From JASHVB01 sp049522565 (GTDB lineage: Bacteria; Pseudomonadota; Alphaproteobacteria; Acetobacterales; Acetobacteraceae), in NCBI GenBank assembly GCA_049522565.1, contig JBEKNT010000193.1, positions 1 through 16,487 on the forward strand: a stretch of DNA of 16,487 nt. The letters are read 5' to 3'. The notes under the pieces were generated by a model that saw only the letters and a program-made list of their open reading frames with translations, was not told the origin of the DNA and ran no database searches. Below, one piece after another: positions 6,190 to 14,363 of this stretch; the stretch's first letter is position 1, and every line of letters starts with the position of its first letter. A program made the position numbers and the translations under genes.

Positions 6190-7809
6190 TCACCGCATGA
6201 CCGCCTTCCACGTCGAGGTGAAGAAGGCGAACAGCGAATCGCCGGCGATCACGCCGGCACCGAACACTTCCATGCCTTCGCTGCGCGCGAACCGTTGCCA
6301 CGCCACGCGGCAAACGATTCCCGCCAGCACCGCCCAGCCCGCGATCGGGAATGCGATCAGCAATCCGGTGGCCAGCAGCACGCCAAGCTGCCGCCGCGGT
6401 CCGCCGAAGAACTGGATGATCGCGCCGGGCACCGCCCAGATCAGCAATTGCTGCGCCACATAGGGCGAAGCGCCAGCCTTGATCGTCGCGACATAGACGC
6501 GATCCACCGGTGCCACCAGGTTCTGCGCGAAAAAGCCGCGATAGGACAGCAGCACCACCACGGCGGCCACCACGAATGCGAACATCGCGGCGAACAACTG
6601 CTGGCGCCGGCCGTCCATCTCGAAAGCCGGGTCGCTGCCGTAGCCGCGCAGCATGAATCCGGCCTTCAGGTCGTAGCCCATATCGGAAAAAGCCGGGCCG
6701 GTGGCTGCGGAAAATCCCACCAGCAGGGCCAGGGCGACGGGCGGAAAGCCGACCAGCATGCCGATCACCAGGGTGATCAGCGCCACCGCGAAAGCCGGGA
6801 ACCAGCCGGAATGCATCGCCGCGAGACCGACAATCAGCTCGTGCACCAACGCGGCGAAGGCGGCGTAGATCAGGAACAGCACCAGCATGGGAAGCGACAT
6901 TTGCGCCACCAGCCCGCCGAGCAAGGCGATCACCGCGGCGATCGCGACATAGGCTGCGGCACCGGCGCCCAGCGATCGGCGCACCTCGGCGGGTGACCGC
7001 GTGGCCCCCGCATGCAGGTTGCCGCCGCGCAGGATGATCAGCCCGACCTGCACCAGCGCGACGATGCCGGCGCCCACCATCATGCCATGCGGAATGAACG
7101 CCTGGTTGATGTCGCCGCCGGGAATGATCGAGGCAAACAGCGGATGGTTGAACAGCAGCGTGGAATAGCCGCGGACCAGCAAGCCGACGCCGAACATGGT
7201 CAGCGCCCAGATATTGCCGATGAACGCCACGCCGAACGCCGACATTGGAATCGCGGCAATCCAGTTGCCGAGGATGCCGATCGCCACGCCGGCGCCGAGG
7301 ATCACCGCCTTGCGCCCGCCTTCGTCGCCGGCACGGATCGCCTCGGCGGCGGCGGCACCGGGCGGCCAGGCGCCGGTGGCGGGAAACACCTCGGAATCGA
7401 ACATGCGGTACAGCATGAAGCCGTCGAGCAACATGGCGAGGAACACGCCGACGAAGATGGGCGGCACAAGGTCGGGGCGGCCCAGCACGAACGGAATGCC
7501 GAGCGGCAGCAGCAGCGCGTTGCCCGCGCCGAAGGTCGCGGCGGAGATCGCGCTCTGCGCCAGGTTCTGCACATGCACCGAGCGATAGCGCGCCAGCGCC
7601 GCGATCGGGATGCGCGCCAGTGCCATCGCCGCCAGTGCCCCGATCAGCGAGGTATTGGCGGTGATGCCGAGCGTCACGATAAGCTGCACGCCGATGATCG
7701 CGCCGAGGATGCAGAGTGGCGTGATCAGCAGCAGCGACGCCGGCTCGAGAAAGCGCGGATGCCGGCGCACGGCATGCGCCGTGGTCGGCTCGTCTGCAAC
7801 CTGGCGCAT
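6190..7809 (-). CDS. OPT-family oligopeptide/siderophore-type transporter
   Basis: The 539-residue, strongly hydrophobic protein has about a dozen predicted membrane segments and is a member of the OPT (oligopeptide transporter/YSL) family of secondary importers for peptides, modified amino acids or metal chelates. Characteristic features include an early hydrophobic pair (SLLLITPLCILGAIIGVQLIV), the SAISAATFGAGNALLLPLGIPFVLGRPDLVPP loop, GAGVAIGILGNW, FMLRGYGSDPAFE and the late IAFPIAGWAVLAGIVCR and VIAGDSLFAFFTS segments. It is shorter than many OPT proteins (600-700 residues) but has no obvious internal gap. The ATG at 7809 lies 13 bases after the hydantoinase stop and is preceded by AGGGGGA, so the two genes form an operon. 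The pairing suggests it imports the substrate, or a precursor of the substrate, of the hydantoinase-type enzyme. Confidence 0.88.
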   Translation of the reverse strand: MRQVADEPTTAHAVRRHPRFLEPASLLLITPLCILGAIIGVQLIVTLGITANTSLIGALAAMALARIPIAALARYRSVHVQNLAQSAISAATFGAGNALLLPLGIPFVLGRPDLVPPIFVGVFLAMLLDGFMLYRMFDSEVFPATGAWPPGAAAAEAIRAGDEGGRKAVILGAGVAIGILGNWIAAIPMSAFGVAFIGNIWALTMFGVGLLVRGYSTLLFNHPLFASIIPGGDINQAFIPHGMMVGAGIVALVQVGLIILRGGNLHAGATRSPAEVRRSLGAGAAAYVAIAAVIALLGGLVAQMSLPMLVLFLIYAAFAALVHELIVGLAAMHSGWFPAFAVALITLVIGMLVGFPPVALALLVGFSAATGPAFSDMGYDLKAGFMLRGYGSDPAFEMDGRRQQLFAAMFAFVVAAVVVLLSYRGFFAQNLVAPVDRVYVATIKAGASPYVAQQLLIWAVPGAIIQFFGGPRRQLGVLLATGLLIAFPIAGWAVLAGIVCRVAWQRFARSEGMEVFGAGVIAGDSLFAFFTSTWKAVMR

Positions 7810-7822
7810 CCGCGTCCCCCTG

Positions 7823-10800
7823 TTATTCCGCGGCCTTGCCAGCCGTCAGATCGGCGCCGTAGGCACGCTGTGCCGCCTCCGGCGAGACGATGCCCTCGGC
7901 GATATCCTGCGCGACCAGTCCGGCCGGCCGGGCCCGCGGATCGCCGTATCCCGCACCGCCGCCGAGCTGCACTTCGATGATCTGGTCGGTGCGGGTCAGC
8001 GTCACCAGTTCGCCGGTGCCGCAATCCCGTACAACGTTGCCGGCCGGATCGAGCACGACGCCGCGTACGTCGCCGCCGTGCTGGCCGCCATGCAGTCCTT
8101 CCACGGTTACGCCGACGCCCTCGGGATAGACCGAGGCGAGGGTCGGCAGCCCGTCGTCGTATAGTTTGCGCAATCGCGTGCGCACGCCGCAGCCGCCGCG
8201 ATGCGTGCCGGGTCCGGCGGAGTCGGTGACGAAGCTTTTCTCCAGCACCAGCACGGGAGCGCGGGTCTCCAGCAATTCGATCGAGGTGTTTGCCGCCGAG
8301 GTGGGATACAGCAGCGCCGACTTGCCGTCGCCGCGCGCGGAGCCGCCCTGGCCGGCGCCCATGAAGAAATGGTCGGTGTAGACGGCACCTTCGGCGGTGC
8401 GGCCATAGATGTTGACCGACACCGGCAGGCCGGTGGCGGCCTGCACGCGATCGGGCGCGGCATCGGCGAGGGCACGAAAGATGTTCGGTGCCAGATACCA
8501 GCCGACCCGCGTGCGCAAATTCACCGAGGCGGGCTTGTCGCAGTTCAGCACGCTGCCGGCGGGCGCCTTGACGGTGAACGGCCGGTAGCAGCCGGCATTG
8601 CCGCGCACTTCCGGCGACAGCAGGCATTTCATCGGATAGGTGGCGTGCGCCTCGGTGTAGCTGAACGTGCAGTTCAACCCGCCCTGCGGCAGTTGCGGCG
8701 GGGCTCCGGCCAGGTCGAGTTCGATCGCGTCGCCCTGCACGGTGATCTTCAGCGGATAGCGCAGCTTCTCGCCCAGCGGGTTGTTCCAGATTTCCGAGGT
8801 GTACACACCGTCCGGCAACGCGCGGATCGCGCTGCGGATGGCGGCTTCGGCGCGACCTTGCACGACCTGCGCCAGCGCGCGCAGATCGTGCATGCCGTAT
8901 TCGTCCATGAACGCCAGCAGCCGCTCGGCACCCAGGGCATTGGCGGCGACGAAGGAATGGATGTCCCCGAGCACTTCCTCGCTCTTGCGCACGTTTTCCG
9001 CGATCAGCGTCAGCAGGTCGTCGTTCGGCACGCCGGCGCGGTACAGCATCATCGGCGGGATCTGGATGCCTTCCTCGTAGATTTCGCGCGCGCGGAGGCT
9101 GTCCTTGGTGCCGCCGATGTCGCCGACATGGCCGACCGTGCCGGTCAGCGCGACCAGCGTGCCGTTGCGGAACACCGGGGTGACCACGGCGATGTCGAAC
9201 AGATGGCCGGCGCAGAGCCAGGGATCGTTGGTGATCAGCACGTCGCCGGATTGCAGGGTCGCGGCGGGGAACTTGCGCAGCAGCGCCTGCACCGCGCGCG
9301 GCAGGGTCAGGTTGAACACCGGCATGGCGCGCGGCGAATGCGCCAGCGATTCGCCGCTGGCGTCCAGCAGGTCGCAGGCGAAATCCTGTGCCTCGGAAAC
9401 GATCAGGCTGAAGGCGGTGCGGCAGATGGTTTGCCACATCTCCTCCACCACGGTGACCAGGCGGCTCCACATGATCTCCAGCGACACCGGATCGGCTTCG
9501 ATCAGCGCGGCGGCCTGCGCCAGCGGCGTGTCGGCGGAGATGCGCGCGGTCGGCGCAGCGGGCAGGCCGATTTCGATGCGCAGCGCGCCGCTGGCATCCA
9601 GCGTCATCCGGTCGCCCGGCAAGATGACAGTCGTGGCCTCGCGTTCCTCGATGATGGCGGGGCCGGCGATGGCCATGTCCCGGGTCAGCGCATAGCGGTC
9701 GTACACCGGCGTCGCGACGAAGCCGTCGCCGAACCAGGCCGGACGGGTGGCCTTGCGCGCCGTGCCGGACGCGCGCGCGCCGGCTTCGGTGAGCGACAGC
9801 GCCGGCAGCTTCCCGCGGCAACGTACGCGAAACGATATGGCCTGCACGCCGACGCCGCCATAGACGGAGGTGTAGCGCGCCGCGTAGGCGGTGGCGAAGG
9901 CGGCGCGGATCTCCGGGAGTGTATCGGCGGTGATCGCGCCGTCGGGCAGGGGCACGTTGATCTCGTGCATCTGGCCTTCCAGCCGCATGTCGGCCGAGCG
10001 TTCCACCACCACGTCGTCCGCCGCCACGCCGGCCGCGATCAGATGCGCCCGCGTCTCCTGTTCCAGGTCCCGCAAGGCGGCGTCGATCACGTCGGCCCCC
10101 GCCGTATCCAGCTTCACCGGATGGCTGCGCACTTGCTCGAACGACAGCGGCGCGGCGAGGAAGCCGAGCGCCGACGCGGCACCCGAAGCCGGCGGGATCA
10201 GCACTTCGCGTACCCCGAGGATGCGGGCCACCTCCGCCGCGTGCGCCGGGCCGGCGCCGCCGAACCCGACCATGGAATAGCGGCGCGGGTCCTTGCCCTT
10301 CTCCACGATATGGATGCGCGCCGCGGCGGCCATGTTCTCGGTCACCAGGCGATGGATGCCGCATGCCGTGCCGATCGCGTCCAGTCCGATCTGCGCACCG
10401 ACCCGGGCCAGGGCCGCCTCCGCCGCAACGGGATCCAGCGCCATGCGGCCGCCGAGGAAGAAGCCGGGATCGTAATAGCCCAGCAGCAGGTTGGCGTCCG
10501 TCACGGTCGGTTCGGTGCCGCCGCGCGCGTAGCAGGCGGGGCCCGGATCGGCACCGGCGGACCGCGGGCCGACGCGCAGCAGACCGACCTCGTCGATCGC
10601 GGCGATCGAGCCGCCGCCGGCGCCGATCTCGATCATGTCGATCACCGGCGCCTTGATCGGCAGGCCCGAGCCCTTCTTGAAGCGGTGCACGCGCGCCGCC
10701 TCCATCATCGGTGCGATCTCGGCGCGGCCGTTCTCGATCAGGCAGGCTTTCGCCGTGGTGCCGCCCATGTCGAAGGAGATCACGTCCGCCTTGCCCGCGG

Positions 10801-11635
10801 CGGCGCCGAAGAACGCCGTGGCGAGGCCGCCGCCGGCCGGTCCGCTTTCCAGCATGCGGATCGGGAAGGCGCGTGCCGATTCCAGCGACAGCAGGCCGCC
10901 CGCGGAGTGCATCATGTAGAGGTCGCCGCGGAAGCCGCGGGCGCGCAGTTCGCGCTGCAACTGGGCGAGGTAACGCGCCATCAGCGGCTGCACATAGGCG
11001 TTGGCGCAGGTGGTGGCGCAGCGCTGGTATTCCCAAAGTTCGGCGACCACGTCGGACGAAATCGACACCGCCATATCGGGGCAGGCGGCACGCACGAGGT
11101 CCGCGGCGGCGCGTTCATGCACCGAGTTGCGATAGGCATGCAGGAAGCAGATGGCGATCGCCTCGACGCCTTCCGCGCGCAGGCGCAGCGCCGTTGCCCG
11201 CACTTCGGCGGGATCGAGCGGGGTCAGAACGTTGCCGTCGCGGTCGAGCCTTTCGTTCACTTCCAGGCGGTGGCGGCGGGGCACCAGCGGCTCGGGGAAT
11301 TGCAGGAACAGGTCGTAGATGTCGTAGCGTTGCTCGGTGCCCATCTCCAGGATGTCGCGGAAGCCGCGCGTGGTGATCAGGCCGAGGCGGGCGCCGGTGC
11401 GCTCGATCAGCGTGTTGGTGACCAGGGTGGTGCCGTGCACGGCGTCGCCGATGTCGGCGAAGCTCAGCCCCGCCGCGGACAGCAGTTCGGTAAGACCCTC
11501 AAGCGCGCCGACCGATGGATCGTGCGGCGTGGTCAGGCACTTGTGCAGCCGGATTTCATGGCGTTCGGTATCGAGGAGGATAAAGTCGGTGAATGTGCCG
11601 CCAATGTCGAAGCCGATGCGGTAGCGGGTGGTCAT
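7823..11635 (-). CDS. HyuA-HyuB fusion, hydantoinase/oxoprolinase family
   Basis: The 1270-residue protein fuses the two subunits of an ATP-dependent cyclic-amide hydrolase. The HyuA half (about 1-700) has the ASKHA-type phosphate loop FDIGGTFTD (9-17), HGTTLVTN (67-74), the MHSAGG and MLESGPAGG motifs (242-270) and a second loop, DMGGTTAK (289-296), then IGAGGGSIA. The HyuB half begins near residue 713 with DPVSLEIMWSRL and contains FNLTLPRAVQ, GDVLITNDPWLCAGHLFD, VGHVGDIGG and a final QLGGGAGYGDP. The length resembles 5-oxoprolinase, but the first loop is DIGGTFTD rather than the DRGGTFTD I associate with oxoprolinases, so hydantoin or another imide/lactam is equally likely. The ATG at 11635 has AAAGGA eight bases upstream; the frame further left runs antisense into the dehydrogenase gene. 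It is followed by the OPT transporter gene. Confidence 0.93.
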   Translation of the reverse strand: MTTRYRIGFDIGGTFTDFILLDTERHEIRLHKCLTTPHDPSVGALEGLTELLSAAGLSFADIGDAVHGTTLVTNTLIERTGARLGLITTRGFRDILEMGTEQRYDIYDLFLQFPEPLVPRRHRLEVNERLDRDGNVLTPLDPAEVRATALRLRAEGVEAIAICFLHAYRNSVHERAAADLVRAACPDMAVSISSDVVAELWEYQRCATTCANAYVQPLMARYLAQLQRELRARGFRGDLYMMHSAGGLLSLESARAFPIRMLESGPAGGGLATAFFGAAAGKADVISFDMGGTTAKACLIENGRAEIAPMMEAARVHRFKKGSGLPIKAPVIDMIEIGAGGGSIAAIDEVGLLRVGPRSAGADPGPACYARGGTEPTVTDANLLLGYYDPGFFLGGRMALDPVAAEAALARVGAQIGLDAIGTACGIHRLVTENMAAAARIHIVEKGKDPRRYSMVGFGGAGPAHAAEVARILGVREVLIPPASGAASALGFLAAPLSFEQVRSHPVKLDTAGADVIDAALRDLEQETRAHLIAAGVAADDVVVERSADMRLEGQMHEINVPLPDGAITADTLPEIRAAFATAYAARYTSVYGGVGVQAISFRVRCRGKLPALSLTEAGARASGTARKATRPAWFGDGFVATPVYDRYALTRDMAIAGPAIIEEREATTVILPGDRMTLDASGALRIEIGLPAAPTARISADTPLAQAAALIEADPVSLEIMWSRLVTVVEEMWQTICRTAFSLIVSEAQDFACDLLDASGESLAHSPRAMPVFNLTLPRAVQALLRKFPAATLQSGDVLITNDPWLCAGHLFDIAVVTPVFRNGTLVALTGTVGHVGDIGGTKDSLRAREIYEEGIQIPPMMLYRAGVPNDDLLTLIAENVRKSEEVLGDIHSFVAANALGAERLLAFMDEYGMHDLRALAQVVQGRAEAAIRSAIRALPDGVYTSEIWNNPLGEKLRYPLKITVQGDAIELDLAGAPPQLPQGGLNCTFSYTEAHATYPMKCLLSPEVRGNAGCYRPFTVKAPAGSVLNCDKPASVNLRTRVGWYLAPNIFRALADAAPDRVQAATGLPVSVNIYGRTAEGAVYTDHFFMGAGQGGSARGDGKSALLYPTSAANTSIELLETRAPVLVLEKSFVTDSAGPGTHRGGCGVRTRLRKLYDDGLPTLASVYPEGVGVTVEGLHGGQHGGDVRGVVLDPAGNVVRDCGTGELVTLTRTDQIIEVQLGGGAGYGDPRARPAGLVAQDIAEGIVSPEAAQRAYGADLTAGKAAE

Positions 11636-11765
11636 CCGGCGATCCTTTGCTGCTGGCGTTAGCAGTGTAGGACGCTCTCCCCGGTTGCGGGAGGGCCGAT
11701 TTCCCTCACCCGTCCCCGGCACGGTATCCTGTCCGCGCGTCCATTGCCAGCAGGAGGTCGCCGCC
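11636..11765. promoter_or_regulatory. Divergent promoter region between hyuAB-like operon and dehydrogenase
   Basis: This 130-base gap must hold promoters for both directions. Ribosome binding sites are clear: AAAGGA for the minus-strand gene and CAGGAGG (11751-11757) for the plus-strand gene. TATCCT at 11725-11730 could be a -10 box for the dehydrogenase; no good -35 is paired with it. A CTCCC-n7-GGGAG hairpin at 11677-11693 looks like part of a degraded intergenic repeat. I saw no clear operator palindrome. Confidence 0.45.
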
Positions 11766-12746
11766 ATGCCCACGCCGAACCGGTTCAAGTTCGTGATGCT
11801 GCCGCCGCAATCCGCCATCACGCGGGGGTGGGCGGCGCGGCTGGCGGAACAGGTGCCGGAGGTGCGCGTGGTGGTGGCGGAGGACGCCGACACGGCGGCG
11901 CGCGAAATCGTCGATGCCGAGGCGGCGTTCGGCTGGCTGCACCGCGACCTGCTGGCGAAGGCGACGAAGCTGCGTTGGTTGCAGGCGCCGCAGGCGGCGC
12001 CGGCGGCGGGCTACTACTATCCCGAACTGATCGCGCATCCGCTGGCGGTGACCAATTTCCGCGAGATCTTCAACGACCATATCAGCACGCACATCATGGC
12101 CTTCGTGCTGGCGTTCGCGCGCGGGCTGCATGTGTATATTCCGCAGCAGCTTCGCCACGAGTGGAAGAAGCCGACCGAGGACCACGGCGTGGTGCATCTG
12201 CCGGACGCGACGGCGCTGATCGTCGGCGTCGGCGGCATCGGCGCGGCGACGGCGCAGCTTGCGGCCGCGTTCGGTATGACGGTCCTGGCGACGGATGCGC
12301 GGCGCACCGAGGCGCCTGCGGGCGTGACGGAGCTGCACAAGCCGGAAGCACTGGACGCGCTGCTGCCGCGGGCGGATTTCGCTATTTTGACCGTGCCGCA
12401 CACGCCGGCGACCGAAGGGTTCTTCAACCGCGCGCGGTTCCAGCGGATGCAGCGCTCGGCGTTCTTTATCAATATCGGCCGCGGCATGACGACGAAGCTC
12501 GACGACCTGGTTGCCGCGTTGCGGGCCGGAGAAATCGCCGGGGCGGCGCTGGATGTGTACGAGCAGGAGCCGCTGCCGGCGGAACATCCGTTGTGGGGGA
12601 TGCCGAATGTGCTGCTGACACCGCACATGGCGGGGTATGGGCCGTATCTGAACGACCGGCGGTTCGCGATTATCGTGGATAATTGCCGGGCGTTTGCCGC
12701 GGGGCGGACGCTGCGGAATGTCGTCGATAAGGTGTCGTGGTTTTAG
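11766..12746 (+). CDS. D-2-hydroxyacid dehydrogenase
   Basis: The 326-residue protein is an NAD(P)-dependent dehydrogenase interconverting 2-keto acids and D-2-hydroxy acids. The Rossmann motif is GVGGIG (154-159), followed at the end of the second strand by TDARR (176-180); the arginines after Asp177 leave NAD versus NADP preference open. The catalytic triad is visible: Arg239 in INIGRGMTT, Glu268 in DVYEQEPLP and His287 in LTPHMAG. The substrate-binding domain (1-100) carries LRWLQAPQAAP, where most relatives have a less alanine-rich loop. The ATG at 11766 has an excellent AGGAGG nine bases upstream. It is transcribed away from the HyuA-HyuB operon, sharing its intergenic region; it could act on the keto or hydroxy acid products of the same pathway, but nothing in the sequence proves this. 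Its 3' end converges on the anti-sigma gene with a 21-base gap. Confidence 0.93.
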   Translation: MPTPNRFKFVMLPPQSAITRGWAARLAEQVPEVRVVVAEDADTAAREIVDAEAAFGWLHRDLLAKATKLRWLQAPQAAPAAGYYYPELIAHPLAVTNFREIFNDHISTHIMAFVLAFARGLHVYIPQQLRHEWKKPTEDHGVVHLPDATALIVGVGGIGAATAQLAAAFGMTVLATDARRTEAPAGVTELHKPEALDALLPRADFAILTVPHTPATEGFFNRARFQRMQRSAFFINIGRGMTTKLDDLVAALRAGEIAGAALDVYEQEPLPAEHPLWGMPNVLLTPHMAGYGPYLNDRRFAIIVDNCRAFAAGRTLRNVVDKVSWF

Positions 12747-12767
12747 AATCCCACGAAGCGGGAGAGG

Positions 12768-13523
12768 TTATTCTACCAGCTTGGCGAACGCGGCGAGCTG
12801 GTCGGCTTCCACGTCCGACACGGCGTAGTAGGTTATCCCGGCGCGACGCCAGGTTACCACGTTGAACCCCTGGCGCGATGCAGCATGGAACCCGGTGTCG
12901 GGCTGTCCAGGCGACGCCCAGGCGAACAGGTTGATGACATGCCTGGCGTGGCGATACACCACCGCCGCGGCCGGGTGTCCGTCCACATAATCCAGCCTCC
13001 CGCCGATCAGCGGAAACCCCGCGTCCTTCAGGTCGCGCACCGACGGCGATACATCCAGCCGTGCCGAAAGCCACGGCTTCACCGTGTGCTGGTCGCTGGT
13101 CAGCACGTCGGTCAGGTGGTCCGCCATCATCGAGCGGATGTGGTCGCCAATCACCGACTGCATGACCGCATTGTCGGACGCGCGACCGCCGCCGACCACC
13201 AGCAGGGTCAACGCGACACCGGCCAGTGCGCCCGCCAATCCGGTGCCGGCGACGGTGACAGCTTGCATGCGCAGCCAGGATCGTGACGGCGCCGGCGCTG
13301 CCTCGCGCGGCAGCATCGCGCCGATCCGCGCGGCAAGTCCCGGCGGCGCGCGGTGATACGGCAGGTTGCTGCGCAGCGCGGCCTGCATTGCCTGCAATTC
13401 CTCCAGTTGCACCGAACAGCCGGCGCAGTGCGCCAAGTGACGCGTGACGAACCACCGGTGCAACGGGCCCAGCGCGCCATCGATCAACGGCGGCAGCAGG
13501 CGCCGTGCGCGATCACACTGCAT
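12768..13523 (-). CDS. Transmembrane zinc-type anti-sigma factor
   Basis: The 251-residue protein has the layout of a ZAS-type anti-sigma factor. Its cytoplasmic N-terminus carries the zinc motif H-x3-C-x2-C (His29, Cys33, Cys36 in RHLAHCAGC). One membrane helix follows (about 88-110, AVTVAGTGLAGALAGVALTL), then a periplasmic domain of about 140 residues with HTVKPWLSARLDVSP and GGRLDYVDGHPAAAVVYRH, which is the conserved part of this anti-sigma group. It should hold the partner sigma factor inactive until a signal, probably periplasmic or redox, releases it. The ATG at 13523 overlaps the end of the sigma gene by 11 bases, giving coupled translation; an in-frame ATG eight codons earlier adds only arginines encoded within the sigma gene and seems less likely. 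Confidence 0.9.
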   Translation of the reverse strand: MQCDRARRLLPPLIDGALGPLHRWFVTRHLAHCAGCSVQLEELQAMQAALRSNLPYHRAPPGLAARIGAMLPREAAPAPSRSWLRMQAVTVAGTGLAGALAGVALTLLVVGGGRASDNAVMQSVIGDHIRSMMADHLTDVLTSDQHTVKPWLSARLDVSPSVRDLKDAGFPLIGGRLDYVDGHPAAAVVYRHARHVINLFAWASPGQPDTGFHAASRQGFNVVTWRRAGITYYAVSDVEADQLAAFAKLVE

Positions 13524-14139
13524 CGCCCGCCTCCTGCGCCGCGGCACCGAACCATAGTTTCCGCAATGCCAGTCGTGCCCGGGCCAGGCGCGACATCACC
13601 GTGCCGATCGGCACACCGCACACCTCGGCGATCTCCTTGTAGGCGAGGTCCTCTACTTCGCGCAGCAACAGCACTTCGCGGTACTCCGTCGGCAGGCGCT
13701 CCATCAGGCGCGCCAGGGTCTGGCTGTCGATGCGCTCCATCAGCAGCGCTTCCGGATCGCGCGGCGGCGTGCCCCAGGCGGTCGTTTCGGCTTCCGCCGT
13801 GTCGCCGGTCGGCGCCTCGGGATGGAACACCAGCCGGCTGGAGCGATTTTCCTTGGCCCAGGTGAAGAAGCTGTTGCGCACGATGGTCAGCAGCCACACG
13901 CGAAAATTCCCTCCCTGCCAGGCGTCGAAATAGCGGAAGGCGCGCAGATACGCGTCCTGCACCACATCCTCGGCGTCCGCCGTGTTCCCCGCCAGCCAGC
14001 GGGCCAGGTTGAACGCGGCGTCCAGATGCGGCAGCGCGAGCAGCTCGAAGCGTCGTTTCCGATCGTGTTGGACCAAAACCGGGCACCCTGTCTGCGGCCT
14101 ACCAACGTGAAACCGCTGGCGGCCCGATGCTATTCCCAT
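13513..14139 (-). CDS. ECF-type RNA polymerase sigma factor
   Basis: This alternative sigma factor contains only regions 2 and 4. Region 2 is FNLARWLAGNTADAEDVVQ, DAYLRAFRYFDAWQGG and VWLLTIVRNSFFTWAK (-10 recognition and core binding). A linker rich in Thr/Ala/Glu follows, then region 4, LPTEYREVLLLREVEDLAYKEIAEVCGVPIGTVMSRLARARLALRKL, with the -35-reading helix-turn-helix. The start is uncertain. The ATG at 14139 gives 208 residues but has only a weak ribosome site; a GTG at 14184 and a TTG at 14076 are alternatives, the latter starting just before family homology. The ATG lies one base outside the first copy of the 148-base duplication, so the gene's own upstream region is the duplicated segment. 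It is coupled to its anti-sigma gene and divergent from the phosphoesterase-cupredoxin pair, its likely targets. Confidence 0.9.
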   Translation of the reverse strand: MGIASGRQRFHVGRPQTGCPVLVQHDRKRRFELLALPHLDAAFNLARWLAGNTADAEDVVQDAYLRAFRYFDAWQGGNFRVWLLTIVRNSFFTWAKENRSSRLVFHPEAPTGDTAEAETTAWGTPPRDPEALLMERIDSQTLARLMERLPTEYREVLLLREVEDLAYKEIAEVCGVPIGTVMSRLARARLALRKLWFGAAAQEAGDAV

Positions 14140-14287
14140 TCCGGCAAAAGAAAATTTCCACGGGGTGCGGGAATCCGCGGGCACCGCCCTTGGTATTGGC
14201 GCCAGGGAATCGCAACGGGCGGCACCGACACGAGGAGCGCAGGATGCACACTGACCACGTCAATCAGGGCGGCAACGACCGCCGGCA
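14140..14287 (+). repeat. 148-base direct repeat, copy 1 (upstream copy)
   Basis: This segment aligns without gaps to 14975-15122, offset by exactly 835 bases; I count about 19 mismatches by hand. It contains the same GGGAAT/GGTATT pair, ribosome binding site, ATG and first 15 codons of the phosphoesterase gene. Similarity stops abruptly at the right end, after codons for NDRR. On the left it fades near the sigma gene's ATG. Confidence 0.92.
14169..14197 (+). promoter_or_regulatory. Candidate ECF promoter, copy 1
   Basis: GGGAAT (14169-14174) and GGTATT (14192-14197) are separated by 17 bases, which suits an ECF -35/-10 pair. Both boxes are identical in copy 2 although the spacer differs at several bases. 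From here transcription would run into the phosphoesterase stub and then antisense to the nuclease-like gene. Assignment to the adjacent sigma factor is inference. Confidence 0.45.
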
Positions 14288-14363
14288 GCTATGCCGTCTG
14301 GCGACGGGGTGCTGCGGCCAAAGTCACCATCCGCTGATGCCGCCCTGGCCCGCGGGCGAATAG
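14244..14363 (+). pseudogene. Truncated duplicate of the metallophosphoesterase 5' end
   Basis: The first 14 codons, from the ATG at 14244, encode MHTDHVNQGGNDRR, against MHTDDVNQGGNDRR in the intact gene at 15079. The GAGGAGCGCAGG ribosome binding site is also identical. After the twin arginines the homology ends and the frame runs through unrelated sequence to a stop at 14361-14363, overlapping the end of the nuclease-like gene on the other strand. It is a dead stub created by the duplication. A 39-residue peptide could in principle be translated, but its Tat motif has lost the FLK part (RRQLCR). Confidence 0.82.

Noticed and set aside
5986..8164. Long plus-strand open frames over the OPT transporter gene
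   Set aside because: Histidine/arginine/glutamine-rich shadows of a membrane protein gene. The minus strand encodes clear membrane segments and OPT motifs.
7725..11036. A 1103-codon open frame on the minus strand in another frame of the same gene
   Set aside because: Extremely arginine/proline-rich, no motifs; it is a frame shadow of the HyuA-HyuB coding sequence.
7823..11635. Firm naming of the fusion as 5-oxoprolinase
   Set aside because: The length fits, but the first phosphate loop is DIGGTFTD rather than DRGGTFTD, and subfamily assignment needs a tree. Left as hydantoinase/oxoprolinase family.
8201..11662. A 1153-codon open frame on the plus strand, antisense to the HyuA-HyuB gene
   Set aside because: Its translation is rich in Arg, His, Gln and Gly without any recognisable motif, as expected for the complement of a GC-rich gene. 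The minus-strand protein shows complete family motifs throughout.
12747..12767. Terminator between the dehydrogenase and the anti-sigma gene
   Set aside because: Only a four-base TCCC/GGGA stem is present with no T-run; too weak to call.
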